Assembly: GCF_029382225.1 (NCBI RefSeq)
Contig: NZ_JARLTC010000038.1
Location: 1-64,000 of the forward strand
Length of the DNA: 64,000 nt
Direction of reading: 5' to 3'
DNA from: Spongiactinospora sp. TRM90649
GTDB lineage: Bacteria > Actinomycetota > Actinomycetes > Streptosporangiales > Streptosporangiaceae
The notes under the pieces were generated by a model. The model saw nothing but the letters and a program-made list of their open reading frames with translations, had not been told where the DNA came from and searched no databases. The position numbers were made by a program, and so were the translations under genes. Shown one piece after another: positions 27,943 through 36,876 of this stretch (position 1 is the stretch's first letter; each line of letters opens with the position of its first letter).

Positions 27943-28590
27943 TCAGTCCTGTGGCTCGGGGTGGCTGACGCGGCAGTTGGCGTCGTCGGGGCCGATGATG
28001 TTGGCGAGCACCGGGTTGCCGTTCTCGCCGAACTCCGCCTGGACGAACACCACCGGGTCGGCCACGCCTCGTTCCTCGATGAGGTAGCGCAGCCCGCGCT
28101 GGCACAGCTCGATCGCGTCGCGCGAGTTGTCCGCTGTGTCCGGAAGGTCGGTGTAGATCCGCAGATAGCCACCGACCGAGCGGACGTCCTTGACCCGTTT
28201 GGCTGGGGTGTCGTCGTCGCGCTTCAGGTAGTCGGCCGCCTGGGCGTCGGTGTGCTTGGAGGGCCCGGACGCCTGCTCGTCGGCGTCGCGCTTCTTCTTG
28301 GTCTGCTTCGCGCCCGCGTCGGCGGCCTCGACCTCGGCGCGGGCGCCCTCGTCGCCCGGCTCCGGCGGCGCGGCGCCCTCGGCGGGGGCGGTCGTCACGG
28401 GCGAGGCGGACGGCGGAGCCGCCACGACGGCGGGCCGTCCGCCCCCGGTCAGCGTGTGCGCCAGGGCGACCGACCCGAGGCCGGCGAGGGCGGCCGCGCA
28501 GGCCGCCGCCACCCAGCCGAGCCCGCTGCGGCGCCGCGCGCGGTGTTCCCTGCGGCGTCCGCCTCCATGACGGTTTCTGGACCGTGACAC
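27943..28590 (-). CDS. Hypothetical single-pass membrane protein
   Basis: About 215 residues. It has a basic N-terminus (SRSRNRHGGGRRREHRARRR), one transmembrane helix (LGWVAAACAAALAGLGSVALA), a long Pro/Ala/Glu/Lys-rich linker (about residues 50-110) and a compact C-terminal domain of about 95 residues (VGGYLRIYTDLPDTAD; AIELCQRGLRYLIEER; VFVQAEFGENGNPVLANI). That end looks folded and is probably exported. No family is recognised. The GTG at 28590 is preferred over one 21 bases upstream. Function unknown. Confidence 0.75.
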   Translation of the reverse strand: MSRSRNRHGGGRRREHRARRRSGLGWVAAACAAALAGLGSVALAHTLTGGGRPAVVAAPPSASPVTTAPAEGAAPPEPGDEGARAEVEAADAGAKQTKKKRDADEQASGPSKHTDAQAADYLKRDDDTPAKRVKDVRSVGGYLRIYTDLPDTADNSRDAIELCQRGLRYLIEERGVADPVVFVQAEFGENGNPVLANIIGPDDANCRVSHPEPQD

Positions 28591-28692
28591 CCCACTACCG
28601 CCAGCTATCACCCTTTTGCCTCACTACGCCGGGATTCTTGATTGAGTATGACAAATCCCCGGCGGTTCGGCCCGCCCTTCGCCGAAGCGACC

Positions 28693-28737
28693 GTGCCTTC
28701 CGTGCCTTCCGTGCCCTCCGTGCCCTCCGTGCCCTCT
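28693..28737. repeat. Five tandem copies of a 9-base unit
   Basis: GTGCCTTCC, GTGCCTTCC, GTGCCCTCC, GTGCCCTCC, GTGCCCTCT in a row between hemQ and the gene downstream. On the minus strand the unit reads as GGAGGGCAC, so it presents repeated GGAGG-like cores. It is non-coding and lies just after the hemQ stop. Confidence 0.9.
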
Positions 28738-28744
28738 ATGCCCG

Positions 28745-29449
28745 TTAGGGCAGGGCGGCCACCAGCTCGGCGACCGGCTTGCGCACGCCGGTGTAGAAGG
28801 GGATCTCGATCCGGGTGTGCCTGCGCGCCTTCGCGCCGCGCAGATGACGCATCAGGTCGACGATGCGGTGCAGCTCGTCGGCCTCGAAGGCGAGCATCCA
28901 CTCGAAGTCGTTGAGCGCGAAGCAGGAGACCGTGTTGGCCCGCACGTCGGGGTAGTCGCGGGCCATCAGGCCATGCTCGGCGAGCATGGCCCGGCGCTCG
29001 GCGTCGTCGAGGAGGTACCACTCCAGCGAGCGCACGAACGGGTACACGCTCACGTAGGCACGCGGCTCCTCCTCGGCCAGGAAGGCCGGGATGTGCGACT
29101 TGTTGAACTCGGCGGGCCGGTGCAGCGCCATCGCCGACCACACCGGCTCGCTGCGGCGGCCGAGCGCGGTGCGCCGGAAGCGCGAGTAGATCTCCTGCAG
29201 GTCTTCGGCGGTCGGCGCGTGCCACCAGAACATGAAGTCGGCGTCGGCGCGGAACCCGGCCACGTCGTAACAGCCCCTGGTCACCACGTCCTTGCCCGCC
29301 GCCTGCGCCAGCAGGTCGGAGACCTCGGCGGCCAGCGCGTCGCGCTCGCCCTCGCAGGAGTCGCGCAGCCGGAAGACCGACCACATCGTGTAGCGGATCA
29401 CCTGGTTCAGGTCGCGCGCCTTGGGCCGCGCCGCCCCCTCGCTCGCCAT
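28745..29449 (-). CDS. hemQ: Coprohaem decarboxylase/hydrogen peroxide-dependent haem synthase (HemQ)
   Basis: Chlorite-dismutase-family enzyme that turns coprohaem III into haem b in the coproporphyrin-dependent pathway of actinobacteria and firmicutes. The 234-residue sequence fits the actinobacterial HemQ group (IRYTMWSVFRL start, DFMFWWHAPTAEDLQ, SLEWYLLDDAERRAMLAEHG, LNDFEWMLAFEADELHRIVDLM in pieces). Its start is 40 bases after the hemY stop, with GGAGGG before the ATG. Together with hemY and hemE it forms a haem gene group, interrupted by one oppositely oriented lipoprotein gene. Confidence 0.95.
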   Translation of the reverse strand: MASEGAARPKARDLNQVIRYTMWSVFRLRDSCEGERDALAAEVSDLLAQAAGKDVVTRGCYDVAGFRADADFMFWWHAPTAEDLQEIYSRFRRTALGRRSEPVWSAMALHRPAEFNKSHIPAFLAEEEPRAYVSVYPFVRSLEWYLLDDAERRAMLAEHGLMARDYPDVRANTVSCFALNDFEWMLAFEADELHRIVDLMRHLRGAKARRHTRIEIPFYTGVRKPVAELVAALP

Positions 29450-29488
29450 GTCAGCACACCCTCCGAAAGACCTGCGCCGCGAACCGCC

Positions 29489-30922
29489 TCATACGGAACC
29501 GGCCGACTGCCATTCTCTCGCGGGGTCGAGGTGGTCCAGCACCCGGGCGGCGGCGGTGCGGGCGGTGGCCACGCAGGCGGGAACGCCGACGCCGTCGTAG
29601 GCGGACCCGCACACGGCGAGGCCGGGGGACGCCGCCACCGCCGCGCGGATCCTGGCCACCCGGTTCAGGTGCCCCACCTCGTACTGCGGCAGCGAGCCGC
29701 CCCAGCGGGTGACGCGGGTGTCCAGCGGCAGCCCGCGCACCCCCATCAGCTCCGACATCTCCGCCATGCCCAGGGCGACCAGCTCGTCGTCCTCGCGCTG
29801 CAGGATCAGCTCCTCGCCGATCCGGCCGACGGAGCAGCGCAGGATGATGCTGTTCGGGTCGGCGGCGGCCAGGTGCGGCCACTTGACCGAGCTGAACGTG
29901 GCGGCCTTCACCGGGCGGCCCTCCACCGGCGGCACCAGGTAGCCGCTGCCCGTCGGCGGCTCGGGGAACGCGGCCCTGGGGTAGGCGAGGGTCACGATGG
30001 CCATGCTCGCGTACTCGATCGCGGCCAGCTCGGCCGCCGCCGCCGGCGCCTCCTCGGCCAGCAGCCGTCCGGCGGGCCCGGCGGGCACCGCGAGGATCAC
30101 CGCGTCCGCCTCCAGCGTCTGCGGGGCGGGCACGGGGCCGGTGACCAGGCTCCACCCCGAGGGCGTACGGCGCAGCTCGCGGACCGGCACGCCGGTGCGT
30201 ACGTCGGCCCCCGACGCGGCGGCGACGGCACGGGGCAGGCCGCCCATTCCGCCGCGCAGCGTGGTGAAGACCGGTTCGCCGTCCTTGGGGGCCTCACCGG
30301 CGATGGCCCGCGCGGCGTTCGCCAGCGACCGCTCGGAACGCGCCGCGGAGGCGATCCTCGGCATGGTCGCGTCGAGGGACAGCGCCTCCGCCCGCCCGGC
30401 GTAGACGCCGCCGAGCATCGGCTCGATCAGCCGGTCCACTATCTCGCCGCCCATCCGCGCCCGGACGTAGGCGGCGACCGACACGTCGGTGGTCACGAGG
30501 GTCGGCGGCAGCACCTGGTCGAGCAGCGCGCGGGCGATCCCGCCGGGGCTCACCACGCCCGACCTGCCGAGCGCGATCATGTCGGAGGGCACGCCCATCA
30601 CCTGGCCGGAGGGGAACGGCCGCAGCGCTCCCCTGCTCAGCACGGAGGCCTTGGTGGTGCCGGGGTAGACCAGGTCGTCGCCGAGGCCGGTCAGCCTGGC
30701 CAGCTCCTTGCCCTCGGGCCGCCTGGCCAGCATGGCCTCGGCGCCCGCGTCCACCGTGACGCCGGCCACCTCGCTCGCGTGCAGCTTGCCGCCGATCCTC
30801 GGGGCGCCCTCCAGTACGGTCACGCGGATCGCGTCGCCCGCCTGCCGTCGCAGGAAATAGGCCGCGGCGAGACCCGAGATCCCGCCCCCGACCACCACCA
30901 CATGCCGTCCGTTGCCGCTCAT
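29489..30922 (-). CDS. hemY: Coproporphyrinogen III/protoporphyrinogen oxidase
   Basis: FAD flavoprotein that aromatises coproporphyrinogen III to coproporphyrin III in the HemQ pathway. 477 residues. The N-terminal dinucleotide fold VVVVGGGISGLAAAYFLRR (residues 9-27) is complete, and a C-terminal FAD-binding end GLAVCGSAYDGVGVPACVATAR is visible. The family is also called HemG/HemY/CgoX. The presence of HemQ next door, on the same strand, indicates the coproporphyrin substrate. An ATG start with no competing upstream start. Confidence 0.94.
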   Translation of the reverse strand: MSGNGRHVVVVGGGISGLAAAYFLRRQAGDAIRVTVLEGAPRIGGKLHASEVAGVTVDAGAEAMLARRPEGKELARLTGLGDDLVYPGTTKASVLSRGALRPFPSGQVMGVPSDMIALGRSGVVSPGGIARALLDQVLPPTLVTTDVSVAAYVRARMGGEIVDRLIEPMLGGVYAGRAEALSLDATMPRIASAARSERSLANAARAIAGEAPKDGEPVFTTLRGGMGGLPRAVAAASGADVRTGVPVRELRRTPSGWSLVTGPVPAPQTLEADAVILAVPAGPAGRLLAEEAPAAAAELAAIEYASMAIVTLAYPRAAFPEPPTGSGYLVPPVEGRPVKAATFSSVKWPHLAAADPNSIILRCSVGRIGEELILQREDDELVALGMAEMSELMGVRGLPLDTRVTRWGGSLPQYEVGHLNRVARIRAAVAASPGLAVCGSAYDGVGVPACVATARTAAARVLDHLDPAREWQSAGSV

Positions 30923-31009
30923 GGGATCCGACGCTACAACCCCCGGAACGTGACGTCATCGTGACGCCACCGGTTCAACCGCGTCACCGCTCCGCCCGTC
31001 AATGAGGTC

Positions 31010-31978
31010 ATGAGCGAATTCACGCACAGCCTGCGGCTCGCGGCGCCGATCCTAGCCTGCCTGCTGCTCGGTACGGCCTGCGGCGGCGGCGAGTCCTCGG
31101 CTCCCGCGCTCGGCTCCCAGGGCGCGGCGCGCGACGACGCGGGAGGCGGGAACGCCGCCAGGGAACCCGCGCCCGAATCAAAGGCAAAGGCACAGGCGGA
31201 CACGGATGAGGGCAAGACCGGCGAGCCGACCGACATCACCCCGCAGGAACGCGCGGTCATCTATGTGTCCGAGCTGACGGTCCGGGTCAAAGAGGTCGCG
31301 ACGGCCGCGGACAAGGCCAAGCAGATCGTCACCGCCGCCCAGGGCCACCTGGCGCGGGAGGAGAGCGACTCCTTCCGTCCCGGCGACGCCTCGGCGAGAC
31401 TTGAGTTCAAGATCCCTCCCCCGGCCTATCCCGCCGTGCTGAACCGGCTGCAGAAGGAGCTGGGCACCCGCGAGTCGATCCGCCAGGGCACCCAGGACGT
31501 CACGCAGAAGGTCGCCGACGTCGAGAGCCGGCTGAAGTCCGCGCAGTCCGCGCTGGACTCGCTGCGCACCCTGCTCAAGCGGGCGGACACCATCGGCGAG
31601 GTGCTCCAGGTCGAACGCGAGATCAGCAGCCGCGAGGCGGGCCTGGAGTCGCTCCAGGCCCGGCAGAAGTCGCTGGCCGCGCGGACCGGCATGGCCACGG
31701 TGACGCTCAACCTGATCGGCCCCGCGGCGCCGCCCACCGTGCAGGAGGACGAGTCGGCGGGGTTCTTCGGCGGCCTGCGCGCGGGCTGGGAGTCACTGGT
31801 GGACTTCACCAAGGTGGCGGTGACCGTCCTCGGGGTGCTGCTGCCGTGGATGATCCTGATCGTGCCCGTGGTGGCCGGTCTGTTCTACCTGCGCGGACGC
31901 CGCCGCCGGGCCCGCCAGGGGCGGATCCGTGAGGAGGCGCCCGCCGTCCCGGCCGAGGTGGGCGCCGCCGAGGACTGA
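31010..31978 (+). CDS. DUF4349 domain lipoprotein
   Basis: A 322-residue exported protein. It has a signal peptide with lipobox ending at Cys24 (LLLGTACGGG), a low-complexity Ala/Gly/Glu linker and the DUF4349 domain with a long coiled coil (about residues 130-235; DVTQKVADVESRLKSAQSAL and EREISSREAGLESLQARQKSL). A C-terminal transmembrane helix (VAVTVLGVLLPWMILIVPVVAGLFYL) is followed by basic residues. It would be tethered at both ends. Function unknown. It sits oppositely oriented between hem genes, without an evident link to haem synthesis. Confidence 0.9.
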   Translation: MSEFTHSLRLAAPILACLLLGTACGGGESSAPALGSQGAARDDAGGGNAAREPAPESKAKAQADTDEGKTGEPTDITPQERAVIYVSELTVRVKEVATAADKAKQIVTAAQGHLAREESDSFRPGDASARLEFKIPPPAYPAVLNRLQKELGTRESIRQGTQDVTQKVADVESRLKSAQSALDSLRTLLKRADTIGEVLQVEREISSREAGLESLQARQKSLAARTGMATVTLNLIGPAAPPTVQEDESAGFFGGLRAGWESLVDFTKVAVTVLGVLLPWMILIVPVVAGLFYLRGRRRRARQGRIREEAPAVPAEVGAAED

Positions 31979-31997
31979 GCCGCCGGGAGGCGGGGCG

Positions 31998-33110
31998 TCA
32001 GCGTGCCGACTCGGCGTGCACCAGGTCGGTCAGCCGCGCGAGCTGGTCGGGATCGGTGGACGGAAGCACGCCGTGGCCGAGGTTGAACACGTGGCCCTCG
32101 GCCGCGCGGCCCCGCTCCAGCACCTCGCGGGCGCGCGGCTCGACGACCTCCCAGGGGGCCAGCAGCAGGGCGGGGTCGAGGTTGCCCTGCAGCGCCCGGC
32201 CGGGGCCGACCCGCTCGGCGGCGCGGTCGAGCGGCACCCGCCAGTCGACGCCGACGACGTCGGCGCCCGCCTCGCCGAGCAGGCCGAGCAGTTCGCCGGT
32301 GCCGACGCCGAAGTGGATGCGCGGCACGTCGAGCTCCGCCAGGGCGGCGAAGATCCGGCCGGTGTACGGGAGCACGAAGGCGCGATAGTCGTCGGGGGCC
32401 ACCGCGCCCACCCAGGAGTCGAAGAGCTGCAGCGCCGACGCCCCGGCCTCGGCCTGGATCCGCAGGTACTCGATGGTGATCTCGGTGAGGCGGTCCATGA
32501 GGTCGTGCCACAGGTCGGGCCTGCCGTACATCATGGCCTTGGTGTGGTCGTGGTTCTTGGACGGCCCGCCCTCGATGAGGTAGGACGCGAGCGTGAACGG
32601 CGCCCCGGCGAACCCGATCAGCGGCACCGGCCCCAGTTCCTTGACCAGGATCCGCACGGCCTCGGTGACGTAGGGGACGTCGCCGGGCTCGATGGGACGC
32701 AGCGCGCCGAGCGCCTCGGCCGACCTGATCGGCTCGGCCACCACCGGGCCGACGCCCGGCTTGATGTCGAGATCGACGCCGATCGCCTTGAGCGGGACCA
32801 CGATGTCGCTGAAGAAGATGGCCGCGTCGACCCCGTAGCGCCGCACCGGCTGCATGGTGACCTCGACGATGAGGTCGGGCGTCGCGCAGGCCGTCAGCAT
32901 CGGGACGCCCTCGCGCACCGCGCGGTACTCGGGCAGCGAGCGGCCCGCCTGGCGCATGTACCACACCGGGGTGTGGGGCACCGGCAGCCGCTTGCAGGCA
33001 CGGACGAACGGGGACTCGGCTGGATTCACCTTCAAAGGGTCCCACGGACGAGTCGCGGTCCGCGCAACGGACGCCACCCGGCGGGGGCGGGATGTCGGAA
33101 AAGTGGGCAT
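31998..33110 (-). CDS. hemE: Uroporphyrinogen III decarboxylase
   Basis: Cytosolic enzyme removing four carboxyl groups from uroporphyrinogen III to give coproporphyrinogen III, the substrate of the hemY product nearby. About 370 residues, normal length. Signature sequences PVWYMRQAGRSLPEYR (substrate-binding arginines) and the second motif FAGAPFTLASYLIEGG are intact. The ATG at 33110 is chosen; an in-frame TTG 12 bases upstream is possible. Neither has a good ribosome-binding site, and a TTATCA-like -10 just upstream suggests a short leader. Confidence 0.95.
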   Translation of the reverse strand: MPTFPTSRPRRVASVARTATRPWDPLKVNPAESPFVRACKRLPVPHTPVWYMRQAGRSLPEYRAVREGVPMLTACATPDLIVEVTMQPVRRYGVDAAIFFSDIVVPLKAIGVDLDIKPGVGPVVAEPIRSAEALGALRPIEPGDVPYVTEAVRILVKELGPVPLIGFAGAPFTLASYLIEGGPSKNHDHTKAMMYGRPDLWHDLMDRLTEITIEYLRIQAEAGASALQLFDSWVGAVAPDDYRAFVLPYTGRIFAALAELDVPRIHFGVGTGELLGLLGEAGADVVGVDWRVPLDRAAERVGPGRALQGNLDPALLLAPWEVVEPRAREVLERGRAAEGHVFNLGHGVLPSTDPDQLARLTDLVHAESAR

Positions 33111-33415
33111 GGCCGAGTCCAAGTGATAATCAGTGGCCCGACCATGGGTTTAGGGCCTTCATCCGGTTCGGCGGCGCGGCGCGAGAGGTGGTCGGCCGCG
33201 TGGCGCGGGCCTTGAATGCCGCTTGAACGCCGCATGAAGAGTACAGTGCGCGTTATGGGTGTGCCGTGACGAGCTATCGACTGGTTCAAATGTTCGCCAA
33301 GTCACCGCGCGGCATCGATTCGGGTACCACTTTCGGGACACGCCGAGTGCGTTGCGCGGAATTGTCGGTCGGGCGTGCCAACGTTCGGAGCACGACGCGA
33401 CGAAAGGCCCGTGAG
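33111..33415. other. Intergenic region between divergent genes
   Basis: Contains the hemE promoter area and upstream DNA of the small Cys-rich gene. An in-frame upstream extension of that small gene (from 33266) has poor third-position bias and is treated as non-coding. TACAGT near 33242 resembles a -10. Nothing else is seen. Confidence 0.4.
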
Positions 33416-33646
33416 ATGACCGCGATGTGGAGTTCCCCCGAGCGCCGCACTGAGCGCTGTGCCTCATGTGCCGACGACCGGGTCTTCGAACGGCCGCCAT
33501 GCCTCGACGGGCATGATCCGGGCGAGTGTCCCGGGTGGGCGTGCACCGAGTGCGGCCACGCCGTGCTCATCGCCGATCCCGGCCCGTCCGTCCCGCCGCC
33601 ACGGCGGATCGCCGCGGCCCCCCGACGAGTGCCGGTCGCGGCTTGA
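33416..33646 (+). CDS. Small Cys/His-rich zinc-finger-like protein
   Basis: 76 residues (MTAMWSSPERRTERCASCAD...). Cysteine pattern: RCASC, PPCLDGHDPGECPGWACTECGHAVL, giving two CxxC pairs and further Cys/His enough for two zinc sites. The C-terminus is Pro/Arg-rich and probably disordered. The ATG at 33416 has GAAAGG eight bases upstream; a longer frame exists but shows no coding bias. I recall similar small proteins in related actinomycetes but no function is known to me. Confidence 0.7.
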   Translation: MTAMWSSPERRTERCASCADDRVFERPPCLDGHDPGECPGWACTECGHAVLIADPGPSVPPPRRIAAAPRRVPVAA

Positions 33647-33715
33647 TCGATTCACATGGCACCTACACCTACCCCCGTGGTCCCCATGCGCCCACCTTCG
33701 ACCTACTCTTCGACT

Positions 33716-34312
33716 ATGACCATCGGTGACGCGGCTCCCGCCCCCGCGGCCTTCCGGCGCGCGGTGGACAGCATGCGCGAAACAGAGGTCAGGCCGGAGA
33801 TCGAGCTGGAGGACATCCCCGCGCCGCAGCGGCTCGCGCCCTATTCGGCCGCGATCGGCGCCTCGGTCTACCGTGATGGCGACGAGCTGGCGATCGGCAG
33901 GCTGATCCTGCTCTACGACCCCGACGAGCAGCGCGGCTGGGACGGCCCGTTCCGCCTCGTGGCCTACGTCAGGGCCGACATGGAGCCGGAGATCACCTCC
34001 GACCCGCTGCTCGGCCCCGTGGCCTGGAGCTGGCTGACCGACGCCCTGGAGGCTCACCAGGCCGGTTACGCGGCGGCGGGCGGCACGGTGACCCGGGCGG
34101 TGTCCGAGGGCTTCGGCAACAAGGCGGCCGATCCCGTGACCACCGAGCTGGAGTTGCGCGCCTCCTGGTCCCCCAGGGACGACGACCTCTCCGGCCATGT
34201 CGCCGCCTGGTGCGATCTGATGTGCCTCGCGGCGGGTATGCCTCCGCTACCACCCGGTGTGGCGGCCCTGTCGCCACACCGCCGCGAAGATCCGGAGTCC
34301 TTCAGGAAGTGA
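33716..34312 (+). CDS. DUF3000 domain-containing protein
   Basis: A 198-residue cytosolic protein of the actinobacteria-specific DUF3000 family, function unknown. The block ADMEPEITSDPLLGPVAWSWLTDAL (quoted in part of about residues 90-114) and the terminal WCDLMCLAAGMPPLPPGV are typical. The ATG lies 7-13 bases after TACTCT, a likely -10, so the transcript is probably leaderless. It overlaps the RNase D gene (GTGA), a gene order conserved in actinomycetes as far as I recall, suggesting a role linked to RNA processing. Confidence 0.9.
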   Translation: MTIGDAAPAPAAFRRAVDSMRETEVRPEIELEDIPAPQRLAPYSAAIGASVYRDGDELAIGRLILLYDPDEQRGWDGPFRLVAYVRADMEPEITSDPLLGPVAWSWLTDALEAHQAGYAAAGGTVTRAVSEGFGNKAADPVTTELELRASWSPRDDDLSGHVAAWCDLMCLAAGMPPLPPGVAALSPHRREDPESFRK

Positions 34313-35550
34313 CCGACGAGAAAACCATTCCGGCACCGGAGGCCATACCGCTGCTGGAACCGCGCGAGGGCATCCCAGACGTCATCGCCGGCCCTCGCGA
34401 GCTGGCGGAAGCCGTGGCGGCGTTCGCGCGCGGCCACGGTCCCGTCGCGGTCGACGCCGAGCGCGCCTCCGGCTACCGCTACAGCGGCAAGGCGTATCTG
34501 GTCCAGCTCCGCCGCGCGGGCGCGGGCAGCGCGCTGATCGACCCGACCGGCTGCCCCGACCTGTCCACGCTGGACGCCGCGCTCGCCGACGCCGAGATCG
34601 TGCTGCACGCCGCCTCGCAGGACCTCCCCTGCCTGGCCGAGCTGGGGCTGCGCCCGCGCAGCCTGTTCGACACCGAGCTGGCCGGCCGGCTGCTGGGCTA
34701 CGAGCGCGTCGGCCTGGGCACCATGGTCGAGACGGTGCTCGGGCTGCGGCTGGAGAAGGGCCACTCGGCGGCCGACTGGTCCACCCGTCCCCTGCCGGAA
34801 GACTGGCTGCGCTACGCGGCGCTCGACGTCGAGGTGCTGGTCGAGCTGCGCGACGCGCTGCGGGCCGAGCTGGCGGAGAGCGGGAAGCTGGCGTGGGCAC
34901 AGGAGGAGTTCGCCGCCGTGCTGGCCACTCCGCTGCCCGCCCCCCGGGCCGACCCCTGGCGGCGCACCTCGGGCATCCACAAGGTCAGGTCGCTGCGCGG
35001 CCTGGCGGTGGTGCGCGAGCTGTGGAACCTCCGCGACCGGCTGGCCAGGGAGGCCGACCTCGCCCCCGGGCGCGTGCTGCCCGACTCGGCGATCGTCGCG
35101 GCCGCCCTGGAGATCCCCCGCACCACCAAGGGGCTCACCGAGATCGCCCCCTTCACGGGCCGCAGCGCCCGCCGCCACCTGCGCGACTGGCTCGCCGCCA
35201 TCGGCAGGGCCAGGGGGCTGGCCGAGACCCAGCTCCCGCAGCCGAGCACCCCCGGCGACGGGCCGCCCCCGGCCAACCGCTGGGCCGACCGCGACCCGGC
35301 AGCCGCCAAGCGGCTCGCCGCGGCCCGCACGGTCGTCGCGGCCCTGGCCGACGAGCACCGCATGCCCACCGAGAACCTCCTTCAGCCCGATTCGGTACGA
35401 CGGCTGACGTGGGAACCCCCCGAGGAGATCGACGACGATTCGGTGGCCGAGCGGCTGCGCGGGCTCGGCGCGCGTTCCTGGCAGATCGGCCTCACCGCGC
35501 ATCCCATCGCCAAAGCCTTAGCCCGCCTGGAAAACAAAGGAGAAGTCTGA
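34309..35550 (+). CDS. rnd: Ribonuclease D (DEDD exonuclease with HRDC domain)
   Basis: 3'-5' exoribonuclease acting on stable RNA ends. 413 residues. The DEDDy residues are visible: Asp49 and Glu51 in AVDAERASGYRY, Asp105 in LHAASQDLPCL, and Tyr169 with Asp173 in RYAALDVEVLVEL. An HRDC domain follows (about residues 215-300; RGLAVVRELWNLRDRLAREADL). The GTG start overlaps the DUF3000 stop, with CAGGAA before it, so the two genes are co-translated. Confidence 0.94.
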   Translation: MTDEKTIPAPEAIPLLEPREGIPDVIAGPRELAEAVAAFARGHGPVAVDAERASGYRYSGKAYLVQLRRAGAGSALIDPTGCPDLSTLDAALADAEIVLHAASQDLPCLAELGLRPRSLFDTELAGRLLGYERVGLGTMVETVLGLRLEKGHSAADWSTRPLPEDWLRYAALDVEVLVELRDALRAELAESGKLAWAQEEFAAVLATPLPAPRADPWRRTSGIHKVRSLRGLAVVRELWNLRDRLAREADLAPGRVLPDSAIVAAALEIPRTTKGLTEIAPFTGRSARRHLRDWLAAIGRARGLAETQLPQPSTPGDGPPPANRWADRDPAAAKRLAAARTVVAALADEHRMPTENLLQPDSVRRLTWEPPEEIDDDSVAERLRGLGARSWQIGLTAHPIAKALARLENKGEV

Positions 35551-35595
35551 CCGGTTTTCAGCGGAAATATGCTGATTTAAATTGCATTCGCGGCA

Positions 35596-36870
35596 CTAAG
35601 CCGATCGCTGATGGGATGTACGCTCCCCCACTCCCACCGTGGGAGCGCCGCTCAATCCCCACCGCGCGAATGTCCGCCGATACCGGCGATACGCCCACGC
35701 CACCTCGCCCAGAAACGCGATATCGCTTTCCAGGTCACCCCCGCCCGGAGCCCGCTCCGCCAGCGGATCCGGCCCCGAGGCCGTGCCGTGCGCGTCTTGC
35801 GACCGGTCCCGCGTCATCGCCACGGCGAGCATCCCCGCCTCGGCCAGTGCCTCCTCCCGGGCCATCGTGCCGTCTTCAAGTGGTGCCATCGACCCGGTCA
35901 GCCGTCGCGCCGCCGCCCCGACGCCCGCGTCGAAGTACGGCGACAGCGCCAGCCGCGCGTCCCTGATCTCGATCACCCTGCGGTACAGCCGCAGCCGCAG
36001 ATCGGCCGGGGACAGGTCGGCCGCCGCCGAGACCGGCGGCACCAGGGCGATCTCCGGAACGGCCCGGTAGAGGGCGAGCCACAGCGGGCGCAGCTCCCGG
36101 TAGGCGCGGTAGCGGTCCAGCCACTCCAGCGCCTGCGGCACCCGCAGTCGCGGCCCCCACCCCGGCAGCGTCGCGCCCAGCAGGACCAGAACGTGGGCGA
36201 ACAGCGGCAGCAGCGCGTCCAGTGCGGCACGAGGCTCCGGAGGGTAGTCCAGCCCGAACCTCGCGGCGCCGAAGAACACCGCCTTGTGCAGCACGTAGAG
36301 CTTCGCGCACAGGGCGCCGACGATCACCAGCCGCAGCCCGAGGCGCAGCGTCGCGGACGCGGCCAGCACCGAGCAGCGCCAGCCGCGCAGGATGACCCCC
36401 CAAAACGCGGGCACGACCGCGACCAGCAACGCCAGCCAGTATTCGAGCACCCACGGGGCCGCCGCGTAGCGGGCGGCGAACCGCACGTCGTCCACAGGGG
36501 TGGGGGCCGCCGCGAACAGCGCGGCCATCACCGCGAGCGCGGCGAACAGGCCACCGGCGTATCGGACGCCGAGCGTCCCCGCCACCGGGGCGGGGTCGCT
36601 CATCAGGCGGAAGAAGGCGTAGGCCCCCCAGGCGACCAGGAGCATCCCGGCGTGGCCGAGGAGCCTGGCCAGGTTGGGCACACCGCTGAGCTCGGCGACC
36701 AGGGAGTAGACCGCCGGGGTGCCCAGCGTGGCGGAGGCGGCGAGTCCGGCGAGAATGAGCCGGACCACCCGGCGGCTGGGCTCGGACTGACGGCGGCGGC
36801 CGTGCGGCGCCCAGAGCAGCAGCGCCCAGGCCAGCACCGCCGGGCCGTACAGGCGGACGGACTCACCCAC
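35596..36870 (-). CDS. MAB_1171c-like seven-TM membrane protein of the XRE-protease triad
   Basis: A 424-residue protein with seven predicted transmembrane helices in the first 230 residues (YGPAVLAWALLLWAP; LILAGLAASATLG; GMLLVAWGAYAFF; LFAALAVMAALFAA; YWLALLVAVVPAFWG; LRLVIVGALCAKLYVLH; LFAHVLVLLGATLPG). A cytosolic, mainly helical domain of about 190 residues follows (ALEWLDRYRAYRELRPLWLAL; LRLRLYRRVIEIRDARLAL). It resembles the 'MAB_1171c family putative transporter' group, which has no demonstrated function. Starts six bases after the metallopeptidase stop. Confidence 0.82.
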   Translation of the reverse strand: MGESVRLYGPAVLAWALLLWAPHGRRRQSEPSRRVVRLILAGLAASATLGTPAVYSLVAELSGVPNLARLLGHAGMLLVAWGAYAFFRLMSDPAPVAGTLGVRYAGGLFAALAVMAALFAAAPTPVDDVRFAARYAAAPWVLEYWLALLVAVVPAFWGVILRGWRCSVLAASATLRLGLRLVIVGALCAKLYVLHKAVFFGAARFGLDYPPEPRAALDALLPLFAHVLVLLGATLPGWGPRLRVPQALEWLDRYRAYRELRPLWLALYRAVPEIALVPPVSAAADLSPADLRLRLYRRVIEIRDARLALSPYFDAGVGAAARRLTGSMAPLEDGTMAREEALAEAGMLAVAMTRDRSQDAHGTASGPDPLAERAPGGGDLESDIAFLGEVAWAYRRYRRTFARWGLSGAPTVGVGERTSHQRSA

Positions 36871-36876
36871 CGCCGA

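Noticed and set aside
28683..28745. CRISPR-like short repeats
   Set aside because: Units are only 9 bases, directly adjacent with no spacers, so a simple tandem repeat.
33266..33415. 50-residue N-terminal extension of the small Cys-rich protein
   Set aside because: Poor codon bias, no ribosome-binding site at the upstream GTG, and the ATG at 33416 has a proper site.
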